Under the pieces are notes generated by a model. That model was given only the letters and a program-made list of their open reading frames with translations, was not told the origin of the DNA and did no database searches. Below, piece after piece: positions 50,835-58,615 of a stretch of 64,000 nt of DNA; position 1 is the stretch's first letter, and each line of letters begins with the position of its first letter. This DNA is from Niveispirillum fermenti. GTDB taxonomy: Bacteria > Pseudomonadota > Alphaproteobacteria > Azospirillales > Azospirillaceae. The position numbers and the translations under genes are program-made. The stretch lies in NCBI RefSeq assembly GCF_048066175.1, contig NZ_JBLTXA010000001.1, forward strand, positions 124,001-188,000, in the 5' to 3' direction.

Positions 50835-51146
50835 ATGAGCAGTTACAGCTTTGAAATCACGATGAAGTTCAAGAACCGCGGCGACATGGAAAAGGCCGAG
50901 GACTGGATCAACGACAATATCAAGGGCCTGTGGGCGCTGGAATTCCTGGGCATGCAGGAAGAGATGAGCGTTGATACCGGCCTGCGGTCCCAGGTCCTGA
51001 ATGTGCTGTTCAAGTTCGGACGGCGCGAGGATTTCGAGCGGTTCCGCAACGAATATGTCATGGGCAAGCGCCCCGCCGCCGCCGCAACGAAGAAGCCGAA
51101 AGTGCCGGAAAAGCCCAAGGGGTTCTTCGCCCGCCTGTTCTCCTGA
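50835..51146 (+). CDS. small protein of unknown function, 103 aa
   Basis: 103 residues, cytosolic. It begins with a ferredoxin-like alternation (SSYSFEITMKFKNRGDMEKAEDWINDNIKGLWALEFLG) and ends with a basic Lys/Pro/Ala linker and the motif GFFARLFS. A GGGGCGG ribosome site precedes the ATG. It follows the tail-anchored protein gene by 20 nt and is followed by a strong terminator, which makes a two-gene unit. Function unknown. Confidence 0.65.
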   Translation: MSSYSFEITMKFKNRGDMEKAEDWINDNIKGLWALEFLGMQEEMSVDTGLRSQVLNVLFKFGRREDFERFRNEYVMGKRPAAAATKKPKVPEKPKGFFARLFS

Positions 51147-51171
51147 CCGCGCAGCGCCAGGCCCTGAAAAC

Positions 51172-51203
51172 AAAGGCCCGGACGGTGCGCCGTCCGGGCC
51201 TTT
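51172..51203. terminator. bidirectional intrinsic terminator
   Basis: AAAGGCCCGGACGG (51172-51185), loop TGCG, CCGTCCGGGCCTTT (51190-51203): a perfect 14-bp stem with AAA/TTT ends. It ends the two-gene unit on the plus strand and can stop the minus-strand TonB-receptor transcript. Confidence 0.85.
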
Positions 51204-51267
51204 GACGTCAGAAGGCCGCGCGCCCATGCACAAAGCCGCCGGATGGCGGCGCCCGACGCCTAAATCC

Positions 51268-51330
51268 GTCGGCACCAGCATCCGCTGGCTCGGGCGCGCC
51301 GCAGAACGGTGCGACGGTTGTCGCAGCCGA
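51268..51330. repeat. copy B of the diverged tandem-hairpin repeat
   Basis: Aligns with 24988-25050 (about 75% identical, one gap). Hairpins: CCAGC-atcc-GCTGG (51275-51288) and GCGCCG-cagaa-CGGTGC (51296-51312, one G-T pair). It is 24 nt beyond the stop of the second TonB-receptor gene. A further TCTGAT/ATCAGA pairing (51334-51339 with 51354-51359) lies between it and the receptor end. Confidence 0.5.
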
Positions 51331-51354
51331 GGGTCTGATCAATGCTTATTCGAA

Positions 51355-53502
51355 TCAGAAGTCGACATTGACGGACACCCAGAGCCGGCGGCCCTGCTGG
51401 TTGTTGTTGTATTCATTGGCATAAAGCGTGTTGGCACCACTGGCATAGGGCAGATAGCGCAGGAAGTTGCGGTCCAGCACGTTATAGACCGTGGCATTGA
51501 TGGTGACGTTTTCCGACACCTCATAGGCGCCGCCGACATGGAACAGGTTGTATCCCTTGAAATTCCCCAGCCCGGCGCGGGCCACCGCGTCGCTGCGGAA
51601 ACGCCGGGACCGGTATTCGCCCCGCACCCACGCATTCACCTGGTCGGTCGCCTGCCAGCGCAGGGCGGCATTGACCATGTGCTTGGGCGTGTTGGTCAGC
51701 GGCTGCCCCTTGGCCGCCCCGCTCTTCTGCTCGCTGTCGGTATAGGTGTAGTTGCTGGTCAGCGTCCAATCCTCGTGCAGCCGGGCCCGCAGAGCCAGCT
51801 CACCGCCCCGGGTCACCGCCTCGTCCACGTTCACGGACTGGCTGAACAAGTCTACGCGCGGCCAGTTGCCGTAATCCACACAACCCGGCCGGTTGGGCGA
51901 TGCGGCAAAGGAACAGTTCAGCAGGCCGGGGCCACTGGCAATCTTGTCCTGAAATTCGTTGTTGAACAGGGTGACATTGCCCGACAGCCAGCCGCCATCA
52001 TCGAAATAGGCGGCGATTTCCGTGCTGGTGCTGGTTTCCGGCTTCAATCCGGGGCTACCGATAGACGGGATCGTCCCCTGCCCCGTGAAGCCGGTGATGC
52101 CATCAGCCAACTGTTCCAGACGGGGGGTCTTGTACCCCCGGCTGACACCGCCCTTCAGGATCAGTGCCTGGGTCGCGTTCCAGACCAGATAAGCGCGCGG
52201 GCTGGTATGGCCGCCAAAGGAACTGTGATCGTCGTGGCGAACACCGACGGTCAGCGCGAAATCGGGCATGAACCGCCATTCATCCTCGGCGAACAACGCC
52301 CATTGCCGGTGCGTATAAGGTGCGGGGGCCACCCCATCCACCATCTCCGCGTCCCACCATTGGCCGCCCAGGGTCGCCGTATGATTGCCGATGCGGCCAT
52401 TCAGCTTGGCGTCATAGATGGTGTTCTCCGACTCCAGCGTGCGGGGCGCGCCCGCCACCTTGCCGGGCGTTCCCGGCGGCAGGGTCCGGCCGATAGTTTC
52501 CGTCGTGTTGCGCATCACCGACGTGTCCAGCGTATAATCCGGCGTGATGCGCCAGGTATAGGCCAGCGTATATTGCTCACGATTGAAACGCTGGGTGGGG
52601 CCATAGCCGCCCTGGGTGCCGACCGTGCCCAACTGGTTGTCGCCATTCTCATATTTCTGCCAGGCGCCATCCGCGTCGAACCAGATGTCGTGATCGGCGT
52701 TGGGCGAGATGGTCAGGCGGGCACCGGCGGTGCGGATCAGCGCCTCCACGGGGCTGGGGCCACGCTTGGAAACCTCGATCTCATTACCGCTGGCATCCGC
52801 ATAGGCCAGATCCGACGCACCGCGATCCAGCACCGAACCACGAAGCGCAAGCGCCACCTTGTCCGCCAGCAGCGGGCCATGGACATAGATGTTGGCCTGG
52901 CTGGTATTGCCGAAATCGGTGTCCTCGTTCAGGGTCTTGGACAGGCTGATGGAACCTGCCCATTCCTTGCCCGGCTTGCGGGTGATGATGTTGACGACGC
53001 CACCCATGGCATCGGAGCCGTAAAGCGTCGACATCGGGCCGCGCACGATCTCGATCCGCTCGATGGCCGACATGGGCGGCATGAAGCTGGTGGATGTTTC
53101 GCCAAAGCCATTGGGCGTGACACTGCCGGCACTGTTCTGACGGCGCCCATCGATCAGCACCAGCGTGTAGTCACTGGGCATGCCGCGCATGGAGATGTTG
53201 AGGCCGCCCGTCTTACCGGCCGTGTCACCGACATCCACCCCCTCGACATCCACCAGCGCCTCGGCCAGGCTGCCATAGGCCTTTTCCCGCAGGTCCTGCT
53301 GTCCCAGGACGGTGATGCTGGCCGGCGCCTCCACCAGCTTCTGCGCGAAGCCGGATGCGGTGACCACAATCTCTTCCGTCAAGGGGCGCTGGGCGACCTG
53401 GGTTGCGGGATCAGCGGATTGGGCCTGGGCGGCGCATGCCAGAACGCAGGCAGCCGTTCCCAGCAGCGCCGTCCGCATGGACGGCAACAGGGAGCATGTC
53501 AT
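51355..53502 (-). CDS. TonB-dependent siderophore-type receptor
   Basis: A 715-residue outer-membrane receptor of the FepA/CirA group. The signal peptide (about 1-28, MRTALLGTAACVLACAAQAQ part) is followed by the TonB box TEEIVVTAS near 43-50. The plug has SITVLGQQDLREKAYGSLAEALVDVEGVDVG, NISMRGMPSDYTLVLIDGRRQNS and IERIEIVRGPMSTLYGSDAMGGVVNIITRKP. The barrel ends RLWVSVNVDF, the usual terminal Phe. A Fur-box-like sequence about 90 nt upstream suggests iron control. Start 53502 follows AAGGTG; Met9 (53478) would also leave a signal peptide. No siderophore genes or TonB/ExbBD are adjacent. Substrate not known. Confidence 0.93.
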   Translation of the reverse strand: MTCSLLPSMRTALLGTAACVLACAAQAQSADPATQVAQRPLTEEIVVTASGFAQKLVEAPASITVLGQQDLREKAYGSLAEALVDVEGVDVGDTAGKTGGLNISMRGMPSDYTLVLIDGRRQNSAGSVTPNGFGETSTSFMPPMSAIERIEIVRGPMSTLYGSDAMGGVVNIITRKPGKEWAGSISLSKTLNEDTDFGNTSQANIYVHGPLLADKVALALRGSVLDRGASDLAYADASGNEIEVSKRGPSPVEALIRTAGARLTISPNADHDIWFDADGAWQKYENGDNQLGTVGTQGGYGPTQRFNREQYTLAYTWRITPDYTLDTSVMRNTTETIGRTLPPGTPGKVAGAPRTLESENTIYDAKLNGRIGNHTATLGGQWWDAEMVDGVAPAPYTHRQWALFAEDEWRFMPDFALTVGVRHDDHSSFGGHTSPRAYLVWNATQALILKGGVSRGYKTPRLEQLADGITGFTGQGTIPSIGSPGLKPETSTSTEIAAYFDDGGWLSGNVTLFNNEFQDKIASGPGLLNCSFAASPNRPGCVDYGNWPRVDLFSQSVNVDEAVTRGGELALRARLHEDWTLTSNYTYTDSEQKSGAAKGQPLTNTPKHMVNAALRWQATDQVNAWVRGEYRSRRFRSDAVARAGLGNFKGYNLFHVGGAYEVSENVTINATVYNVLDRNFLRYLPYASGANTLYANEYNNNQQGRRLWVSVNVDF

Positions 53503-53593
53503 CACCACACCTTATGATGTTTCTTGAATACGCGAGACGATCCAACTGGCCGCCCTTTTGGCAGGCGACCATCTTATCGTCAAGCGTTGTTAA

Positions 53594-53613
53594 GAGAGAT
53601 TCTCATTCTTATT
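53594..53613 (-). promoter_or_regulatory. putative Fur-type box upstream of the TonB receptor
   Basis: On the minus strand AATAAGAATGAGAATCTCTC has the overlapping AATxAG/GAGAAT hexamers of Fur boxes (consensus repeat NATAAT). It lies about 90 nt upstream of the receptor start in an AT-rich stretch. It could also serve another iron regulator such as Irr or RirA. Confidence 0.4.
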
Positions 53614-53649
53614 GTCGTATGATGACAGACGCGCTATAGAAAAACAGGC

Positions 53650-54852
53650 TCACGTCAATGCGGCCGCGCCACGCGCAGCGGCGACAGCCGTGGCGTAGCA
53701 GCCCTGCAGAAGGTAACCGCCGGTCGGCGCTTCCCAATCCACCATCTCGCCACAGGCAAAGACGCCCGGCAGGTCCCGCAGCATCAGATTGCCGTCCAGC
53801 GCAGACAGCCTGATGCCGCCGGCCGTGGAAATGGCCCTGTCCAGCCCCCGCTGCCCCGCCAGCGGCACGGGCAGCGCCTTGACCAGGCCGGCCAGCACGG
53901 AGGCCCGACCCACATCCTGGTCGCCGCAAAATTCACGCAGCAGCGCCCCCATGGGCGGGGTCAGGGCCAGCGCCTTGCGCAGGCGGTTGGCGAGACTGTC
54001 TGCCGGGGGTACCCGCGCCAGCCGGTTCTGGACCTGGGCCAGGGTCATGTCCGGCTTCAGGTCGAGATGGATGACTGCCCTGCCCTGCTTGTCGATGGCC
54101 TCGCGCAACGGGGCTGACAGGGCATAAAGCGCGCCCCCTTCCAGCCCTGTCCGCGTCACCACCAGTTCACCGGGAACGGTGCGGTCCTGGAAATGGATGG
54201 CGACCCGCTTCAAGGGCTGCCCCTCCGCCCGCTCCAGAAAGCCTTGCGACCAGGAAAGATCGAAGCCGCTGTTCGACGGGCGGAAAGGCGCCAGCGGCAC
54301 ACCGCGCGCCGCCAGTATCGCTGCCCAGCCACCATCCGACCCCAGGCGCGGCCAGCTCGCCCCCCCCAGTGCCAGGATGGTGGCCGACGGCATGACGGAC
54401 AGGGGCCCCGCGGCCGTATCGAAAGCCAGCGCCCCGTCCCCGTCCCAGCCCGTCCAACGGTGACGGGTGAACAGCTTGACCCCCAACCCGTCCAGACGTT
54501 GCAGCCAGGCCCGCAGCAGAACGGACGCCTTGAAGCTTTTCGGGAACACGCGCCCGGACGACCCGACAAAGGTTTCCACCCCCAGCCCATGGCACCAGCC
54601 GCGCAGGTCACTGGGCGTAAAGGCGCGGATCAACGGGTCCATGAAGGACCGCCCCGCACCATAGCGGGTGATGAACCGGTCCAGGGGTTCGGAATGGGTT
54701 ATGTTCAGCCCGCCACGGCCAGCCATCAGGAACTTGCGGGCCGGCGACGGCATGGCATCGTGGATTTCCACCAGCCGGCCGGCCGCTGCCAGGGTTTCCG
54801 CCGCCATGAGGCCGGCCGGACCGGCACCGATGATCACGACAGGGCGGGGCAT
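53650..54852 (-). CDS. HI0933-family FAD flavoprotein (PP_4765 type)
   Basis: 400 residues. The N-terminal FAD-binding motif VVIIGAGPAGLMAAETLA, KFLMAGRGGLNITHSE (the HI0933 signature), ILALGGASWPRLGSDG, and the C-terminal GVFACGEMVDWEAPTGGYLLQGCYATA mark an HI0933/YhiN-like NAD(P)/FAD oxidoreductase, closest in layout to the PP_4765 subgroup. The substrate of these enzymes is generally unknown. The start at 54852 opens directly with the dinucleotide-binding strand. It is a single gene between the TonB receptor and the mini-chemoreceptor. Confidence 0.88.
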   Translation of the reverse strand: MPRPVVIIGAGPAGLMAAETLAAAGRLVEIHDAMPSPARKFLMAGRGGLNITHSEPLDRFITRYGAGRSFMDPLIRAFTPSDLRGWCHGLGVETFVGSSGRVFPKSFKASVLLRAWLQRLDGLGVKLFTRHRWTGWDGDGALAFDTAAGPLSVMPSATILALGGASWPRLGSDGGWAAILAARGVPLAPFRPSNSGFDLSWSQGFLERAEGQPLKRVAIHFQDRTVPGELVVTRTGLEGGALYALSAPLREAIDKQGRAVIHLDLKPDMTLAQVQNRLARVPPADSLANRLRKALALTPPMGALLREFCGDQDVGRASVLAGLVKALPVPLAGQRGLDRAISTAGGIRLSALDGNLMLRDLPGVFACGEMVDWEAPTGGYLLQGCYATAVAAARGAAALT

Positions 54853-54897
54853 GGCAATTTTCCGTGGAGATGAAAGGGAAGCGTGAAGGGCGGCAGC

Positions 54898-54935
54898 AAA
54901 AAGCCAAGGGGCGGCACCGTCACCGGCACCGCCCC
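54898..54935 (-). terminator. terminator of the mini-chemoreceptor gene
   Basis: GGGGCGG (54908-54914) pairs with CCGCCCC (54929-54935) over an imperfect inner stem; the minus strand continues TTGGCTTTTTGC. It lies 22 nt after the stop. Confidence 0.6.
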
Positions 54936-54957
54936 CCGATTTTGTCGCAGCGTTCGG

Positions 54958-55320
54958 TCAGGCGTGGGTGATCGCCCGCTCGACAAGCTGGCCCAGATGC
55001 TGGGTACGCTTGGTCAGGCTTTGCAGCACGGCAGAGATTTCGGCCGTAGCGGCGGCGGTCTGGCCCGACAGGTTCTTCACCTCGCCGGCCACAACGGCGA
55101 AGCCCTTGCCGGCCTCACCCGCACGCGCGGCTTCGATGGTGGCGTTCAGGGCCAGCAGGTTGGTCTGCTTGGCGATGGCGTCGATCTGCTGCGCCACGGT
55201 GCCGACCTTCTCGATCTCGGTCCGCAGGCCTTCCAGTTCACGGCTGATTTCCTGCAGGGCGGAGGACACCTCGCTCTTGCCGGCGCCGGAGAGATTGCTC
55301 GATTCGCTGCCGTACTTCAT
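54958..55320 (-). CDS. miniature soluble chemoreceptor signalling domain
   Basis: 120 residues made almost only of the MCP hairpin core: a leading helix (VSSALQEISRELEGLRTEIEKVGTVAQQI), the kinase-contact tip QTNLLALNATIEAARAGEAGKGFAVVAGEVKNLSGQT, and a short return helix. There is no sensor, HAMP or membrane helix. Normal cytoplasmic MCP domains have at least about 200 residues. The ATG at 55320 was chosen (an in-frame TTG is 6 nt upstream); the ribosome site is poor. It could be a stand-alone signalling module or a degraded receptor; the intact tip and own terminator favour a functional gene. Confidence 0.75.
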   Translation of the reverse strand: MKYGSESSNLSGAGKSEVSSALQEISRELEGLRTEIEKVGTVAQQIDAIAKQTNLLALNATIEAARAGEAGKGFAVVAGEVKNLSGQTAAATAEISAVLQSLTKRTQHLGQLVERAITHA

Positions 55321-55483
55321 CTGCAAAGGCCTTGCGTCTATGGGTTGTCCGAAAAGGACCCGGGCCCAGCCTGGGTCTGCCAGACTTCATATCACAAACC
55401 GCAGAGAGTGATCGTTACGATTTTCCACGCCCGCCATCACTTTTGGAGGGGTGGCGCCGATGGAAAGGGGGCAGGCCGGCTGC

Positions 55484-55521
55484 TGAAAAGAAAAGGGGGA
55501 GGGCCGGCGCCCTCCCCCTTT
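55484..55521 (-). terminator. intrinsic terminator of serA
   Basis: AAAGGGGGAGGGC (55492-55504) pairs perfectly with GCCCTCCCCCTTT (55509-55521) around CGGC; the minus-strand tail is TTTTCTTTTC. It lies 27 nt after the serA stop. The rest of the 228-nt gap to the mini-chemoreceptor gene holds nothing else recognisable. Confidence 0.9.
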
Positions 55522-55548
55522 CCCGGACGGCTGACCGCCCTTTCCGGA

Positions 55549-57129
55549 TCAACCGAAGGTCAGGGCCGTGGCGCGCACCACGCTGGGCAGTGCGCGGATG
55601 GTGGCCAGCAGGTCTTCTCCCACCTTCTGGTCAACCGACACCAGGCAGATGGCGTTCGCGCCCGGTGCCGTGCGACCCAGATGGAAGGTGGCGATGTTGA
55701 CGCCGGCGTCACCCAGGGTGCTGCCCAGCTTGCCGATGAAGCCCGGCTTGTCCTCGTTGCGGACGAACAGCATGTGCGGGGTGACCTCCGCTTCGACGGG
55801 GACCTCCTCGATCTCCACCAGGCGCGGCTTGTCGCCGCCGAACAGGGTGCCGGCCACCGACCGGGTGCGCTGTTCGGTCTGCACGATGACGCGGACCAGG
55901 GTCTGGTAATCGCCGGCCACCTCGCGCTTGGTCTCGCTGACCTTGATGTCGCGTTCCTTGGCGATGACGGGGGCGTTGACCATGTTGACCGATTCCATCA
56001 GCGGGCCCAGCAGGCCCTTCAGCACGATGGCGGTCAGCGGACGGGTGTTCAGTTCCGCAGCCTGGCCTTCATACTCGATGGTCACGGCCTTCAGGCCCGT
56101 CTCGGTGATCTGACCCGCGAAGCCACCCAACTGCTCGGCCAGCTTCATGTAGGGGCGCAGCTTCGGCGCATCCTCCGCCGACACCGACGGCATGTTCAGC
56201 GCGTTGACGACGGCGCCGTTGACCAGATAGTCGGCCAGCTGCTCCGCCACCTGCAGAGCCACATTTTCCTGTGCTTCGGTGGTGGAGGCGCCCAGGTGCG
56301 GGGTGGCCACGACCTTCTCATTGCCGAACAGCGGGTGGGCCTTGGCCGGCTCCTCCGCGAACACGTCCAGCGCGGCACCGGCAACATGCCCGGCCTCGAT
56401 GGCCGCCTGCAGCGCCTCTTCCACGATCAGGCCGCCACGGGCGCAATTGATGATGCGCACGCCCTTCTTGGTCTTGGCCAGCGCCTTGGCATCCAGGACG
56501 TTCTTGGTGGCCTCGGTCAGCGGCGTGTGCAGGGTGATGAAGTCGGCGCGGCGCAGCAGGTCGTCCAGTTCCACCTTCTCCACGCCGATTTCCGTGGCGC
56601 GCTCCGGCGACAGGAACGGGTCGAAGGCGACGACCTTCATCTTCAGGCCGATGGCGCGGTCGGCGACGATGCCACCGATATTGCCGCAGCCGATGACGCC
56701 CAGCACCTTGCCGAACAGTTCCACGCCCATGAAGCGGTTCTTTTCCCACTTGCCGGCATGGGTGGAGGCATTGGCGGCCGGGATCTCACGGGCCAGCGCG
56801 AACATCATGGCGATGGCATGTTCGGCGGTCGTGATCGAGTTGCCGAACGGCGTGTTCATGACGACGACGCCACGGGCCGTGGCGGCCGGAATGTCGACAT
56901 TGTCGACACCGATGCCGGCGCGGCCGACAACCTTCAGGTTGGTGGCGGCGGCCAGGATTTCCTTGGTCACCTTGGTCGCCGACCGGATGGCCAGACCATC
57001 ATACTCGCCGATGATGGCCTTCAGCTCATCGGGCTTCAGGCCGACCTTCACGTCGACCTCGACGCCGCGCTCCTTGAAAATCTCGACGGCGCGGGGGGAA
57101 AGGCTGTCGGAAATCAGAACCTTGGGCAT
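55549..57129 (-). CDS. serA: D-3-phosphoglycerate dehydrogenase
   Basis: 526 residues, the long form: substrate/NAD domain, then an allosteric substrate-binding domain and a C-terminal ACT domain. It oxidises 3-phosphoglycerate in the first step of serine synthesis. Motifs are GRAGIGVDNVDIPAATARGVVVMNTP, GCGNIGGIVADRAIGL, INCARGGLIVEEAL, and the catalytic His in VATPHLGASTTEAQENVA. The ACT part is MLFVRNEDKPGFIGKLGSTLGDAGVNIATFHLGR. The ATG at 57129 follows AAGGA with 8-nt spacing; the frame extends upstream to 57423 over the serC end without family character. serC lies just upstream. Confidence 0.97.
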   Translation of the reverse strand: MPKVLISDSLSPRAVEIFKERGVEVDVKVGLKPDELKAIIGEYDGLAIRSATKVTKEILAAATNLKVVGRAGIGVDNVDIPAATARGVVVMNTPFGNSITTAEHAIAMMFALAREIPAANASTHAGKWEKNRFMGVELFGKVLGVIGCGNIGGIVADRAIGLKMKVVAFDPFLSPERATEIGVEKVELDDLLRRADFITLHTPLTEATKNVLDAKALAKTKKGVRIINCARGGLIVEEALQAAIEAGHVAGAALDVFAEEPAKAHPLFGNEKVVATPHLGASTTEAQENVALQVAEQLADYLVNGAVVNALNMPSVSAEDAPKLRPYMKLAEQLGGFAGQITETGLKAVTIEYEGQAAELNTRPLTAIVLKGLLGPLMESVNMVNAPVIAKERDIKVSETKREVAGDYQTLVRVIVQTEQRTRSVAGTLFGGDKPRLVEIEEVPVEAEVTPHMLFVRNEDKPGFIGKLGSTLGDAGVNIATFHLGRTAPGANAICLVSVDQKVGEDLLATIRALPSVVRATALTFG

Positions 57130-57207
57130 GGGAATGTCCTTCGCATGGAGATGCGGGATATCGTTGGAAACGGGGTCCGGCTCGCACTGGGTCACCATTT
57201 GCCCTTT

Positions 57208-57240
57208 GTGCCTTCCCCCCGCAAAGGCAGGGGAAGGCAC
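57208..57240. repeat. 11-bp inverted repeat between serC and serA
   Basis: GTGCCTTCCCC (57208-57218) pairs with GGGGAAGGCAC (57230-57240), 11-nt loop. No U-tract. It could be an mRNA-processing or stability hairpin in the serC-serA transcript, or an intergenic repeat. Confidence 0.5.
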
Positions 57241-57295
57241 TTCACAGCAATGGTTGCGCCAAGCGGCGTTCGCCGGAACAGCAGAAAGTTCGAAA

Positions 57296-58453
57296 TCAGC
57301 CGGCCTTGACCGTCTCATAAGCCCAGTCGAGCCAGGGCAGCAACGCCGCGATGTCGGCATTCTCCACCGTGGCGCCGCCCCAGATGCGAATGCCCGGCGG
57401 GGCATCGCGGTAGGAGCCGGCATCCATGGCCACGCCTTCCTTCTCCAGCAGGCTCGTCAGCTTCTTGGCGATATCCGCCTGCGCCTCGGCCGGCTGCGCC
57501 GTCGCCCAGGGGTCGACGATCTTCAGGCAGATGGAGGTGCAGGAACGGCTTTCCACCGTATCGGCCAGGAAATCGACCCAATCGGTCCCGGCGACCCAGT
57601 CGGCCACCAGCTTGAGGTTGCTTTCCGAACGGCCGACCAGCCCTTCCAGACCCCCCACCGACTTGGCCCAGTTCAGCCCGTCCAGCGCATCTTCCACGGC
57701 GATCATCGACGGCGTGTTGATGGTCTCGCCCTTGAAGATACCCTCGGTCAGCTTGCCGTCCTTGGTCATGCGGAAAATCTTGGGCATCGGCCAGGCCGGC
57801 TTGTAGCTTTCCAGCCGGGCCACGGCGCGCGGCGACAGCACCAGCATGCCGTGCGCGGCCTCGCCCCCCAGCACCTTCTGCCAGGACCAGGTGACGACAT
57901 CCAGCTTGTCCCACGGCAGGTCCATGGCGAACGCGGCAGACGTCGCGTCGCAGATGGTCAGACCCTCACGGTCGGCGGCGATCCAGTCACCATCCGGCAC
58001 CCGCACGCCCGATGTCGTGCCGTTCCAGGTGAAGACCACGTCACGGCCGAAATCGACCGTGGAAAGGTCGGGCAGCTTGCCATAGCCGGCGGTCAGGGTC
58101 CGCACGTCCTGCAGCTTCAGCTGCTTGACGACGTCGGTGACCCAGTCCTTGCCGAAGCTTTCCCACGCGACCATATCGACGCCGCGGGCGCCCAGCATCG
58201 ACCACAGCGCCATTTCGACGGCACCGGTGTCGGAAGCGGGAACGATGCCCAGCCGGTAATCGGCAGGAATGCCGAGGATTTCCTTGGAGAGGGCGATCAC
58301 CTGCTCCAGCTTGGCCTTGCCGGGCTTGGAGCGGTGGGAGCGGCCCACGAGCGCGCCCTTGAGGGCGTCGATCGTCCAGCCGGGGCGCTTGGCACAGGGG
58401 CCGGACGAGAATTGCGGATTGGCGGGGCGATTGCCCGGCTTCGGCGCAGCCAT
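57296..58453 (-). CDS. serC: phosphoserine aminotransferase
   Basis: 385 residues. It converts 3-phosphohydroxypyruvate to phosphoserine with glutamate (second step of serine synthesis). It belongs to the longer alphaproteobacterial-type SerC: NPQFSSGPCAKRPGWTIDAL, LGIVPASDTGAVEMALWSMLGARGVDM, the PLP-lysine region VTWSWQKVLGGEAAHGML, and KGETINTPSMIAVEDAL. The ATG at 58453 (MAAPKPGNRP) has AAGGA about 8 nt upstream. serA follows after 166 nt with an intervening hairpin; an operon with differential expression is likely. Confidence 0.96.
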   Translation of the reverse strand: MAAPKPGNRPANPQFSSGPCAKRPGWTIDALKGALVGRSHRSKPGKAKLEQVIALSKEILGIPADYRLGIVPASDTGAVEMALWSMLGARGVDMVAWESFGKDWVTDVVKQLKLQDVRTLTAGYGKLPDLSTVDFGRDVVFTWNGTTSGVRVPDGDWIAADREGLTICDATSAAFAMDLPWDKLDVVTWSWQKVLGGEAAHGMLVLSPRAVARLESYKPAWPMPKIFRMTKDGKLTEGIFKGETINTPSMIAVEDALDGLNWAKSVGGLEGLVGRSESNLKLVADWVAGTDWVDFLADTVESRSCTSICLKIVDPWATAQPAEAQADIAKKLTSLLEKEGVAMDAGSYRDAPPGIRIWGGATVENADIAALLPWLDWAYETVKAG

Positions 58454-58615
58454 ATGGCTATTCCTTCCAGAATAGTAGCGTCCCGTTGGGGGGACGTGAC
58501 CCGCCGCCGAAGCTATGGACTTGGCCCGCACCCGTCAATGGGGCATCGCCGTGCGCGTATCGGATTGCTGCCCTGCGGGGTGCGCAGGGGAAAGATTATT
58601 CCAGCCCGGACCGCG

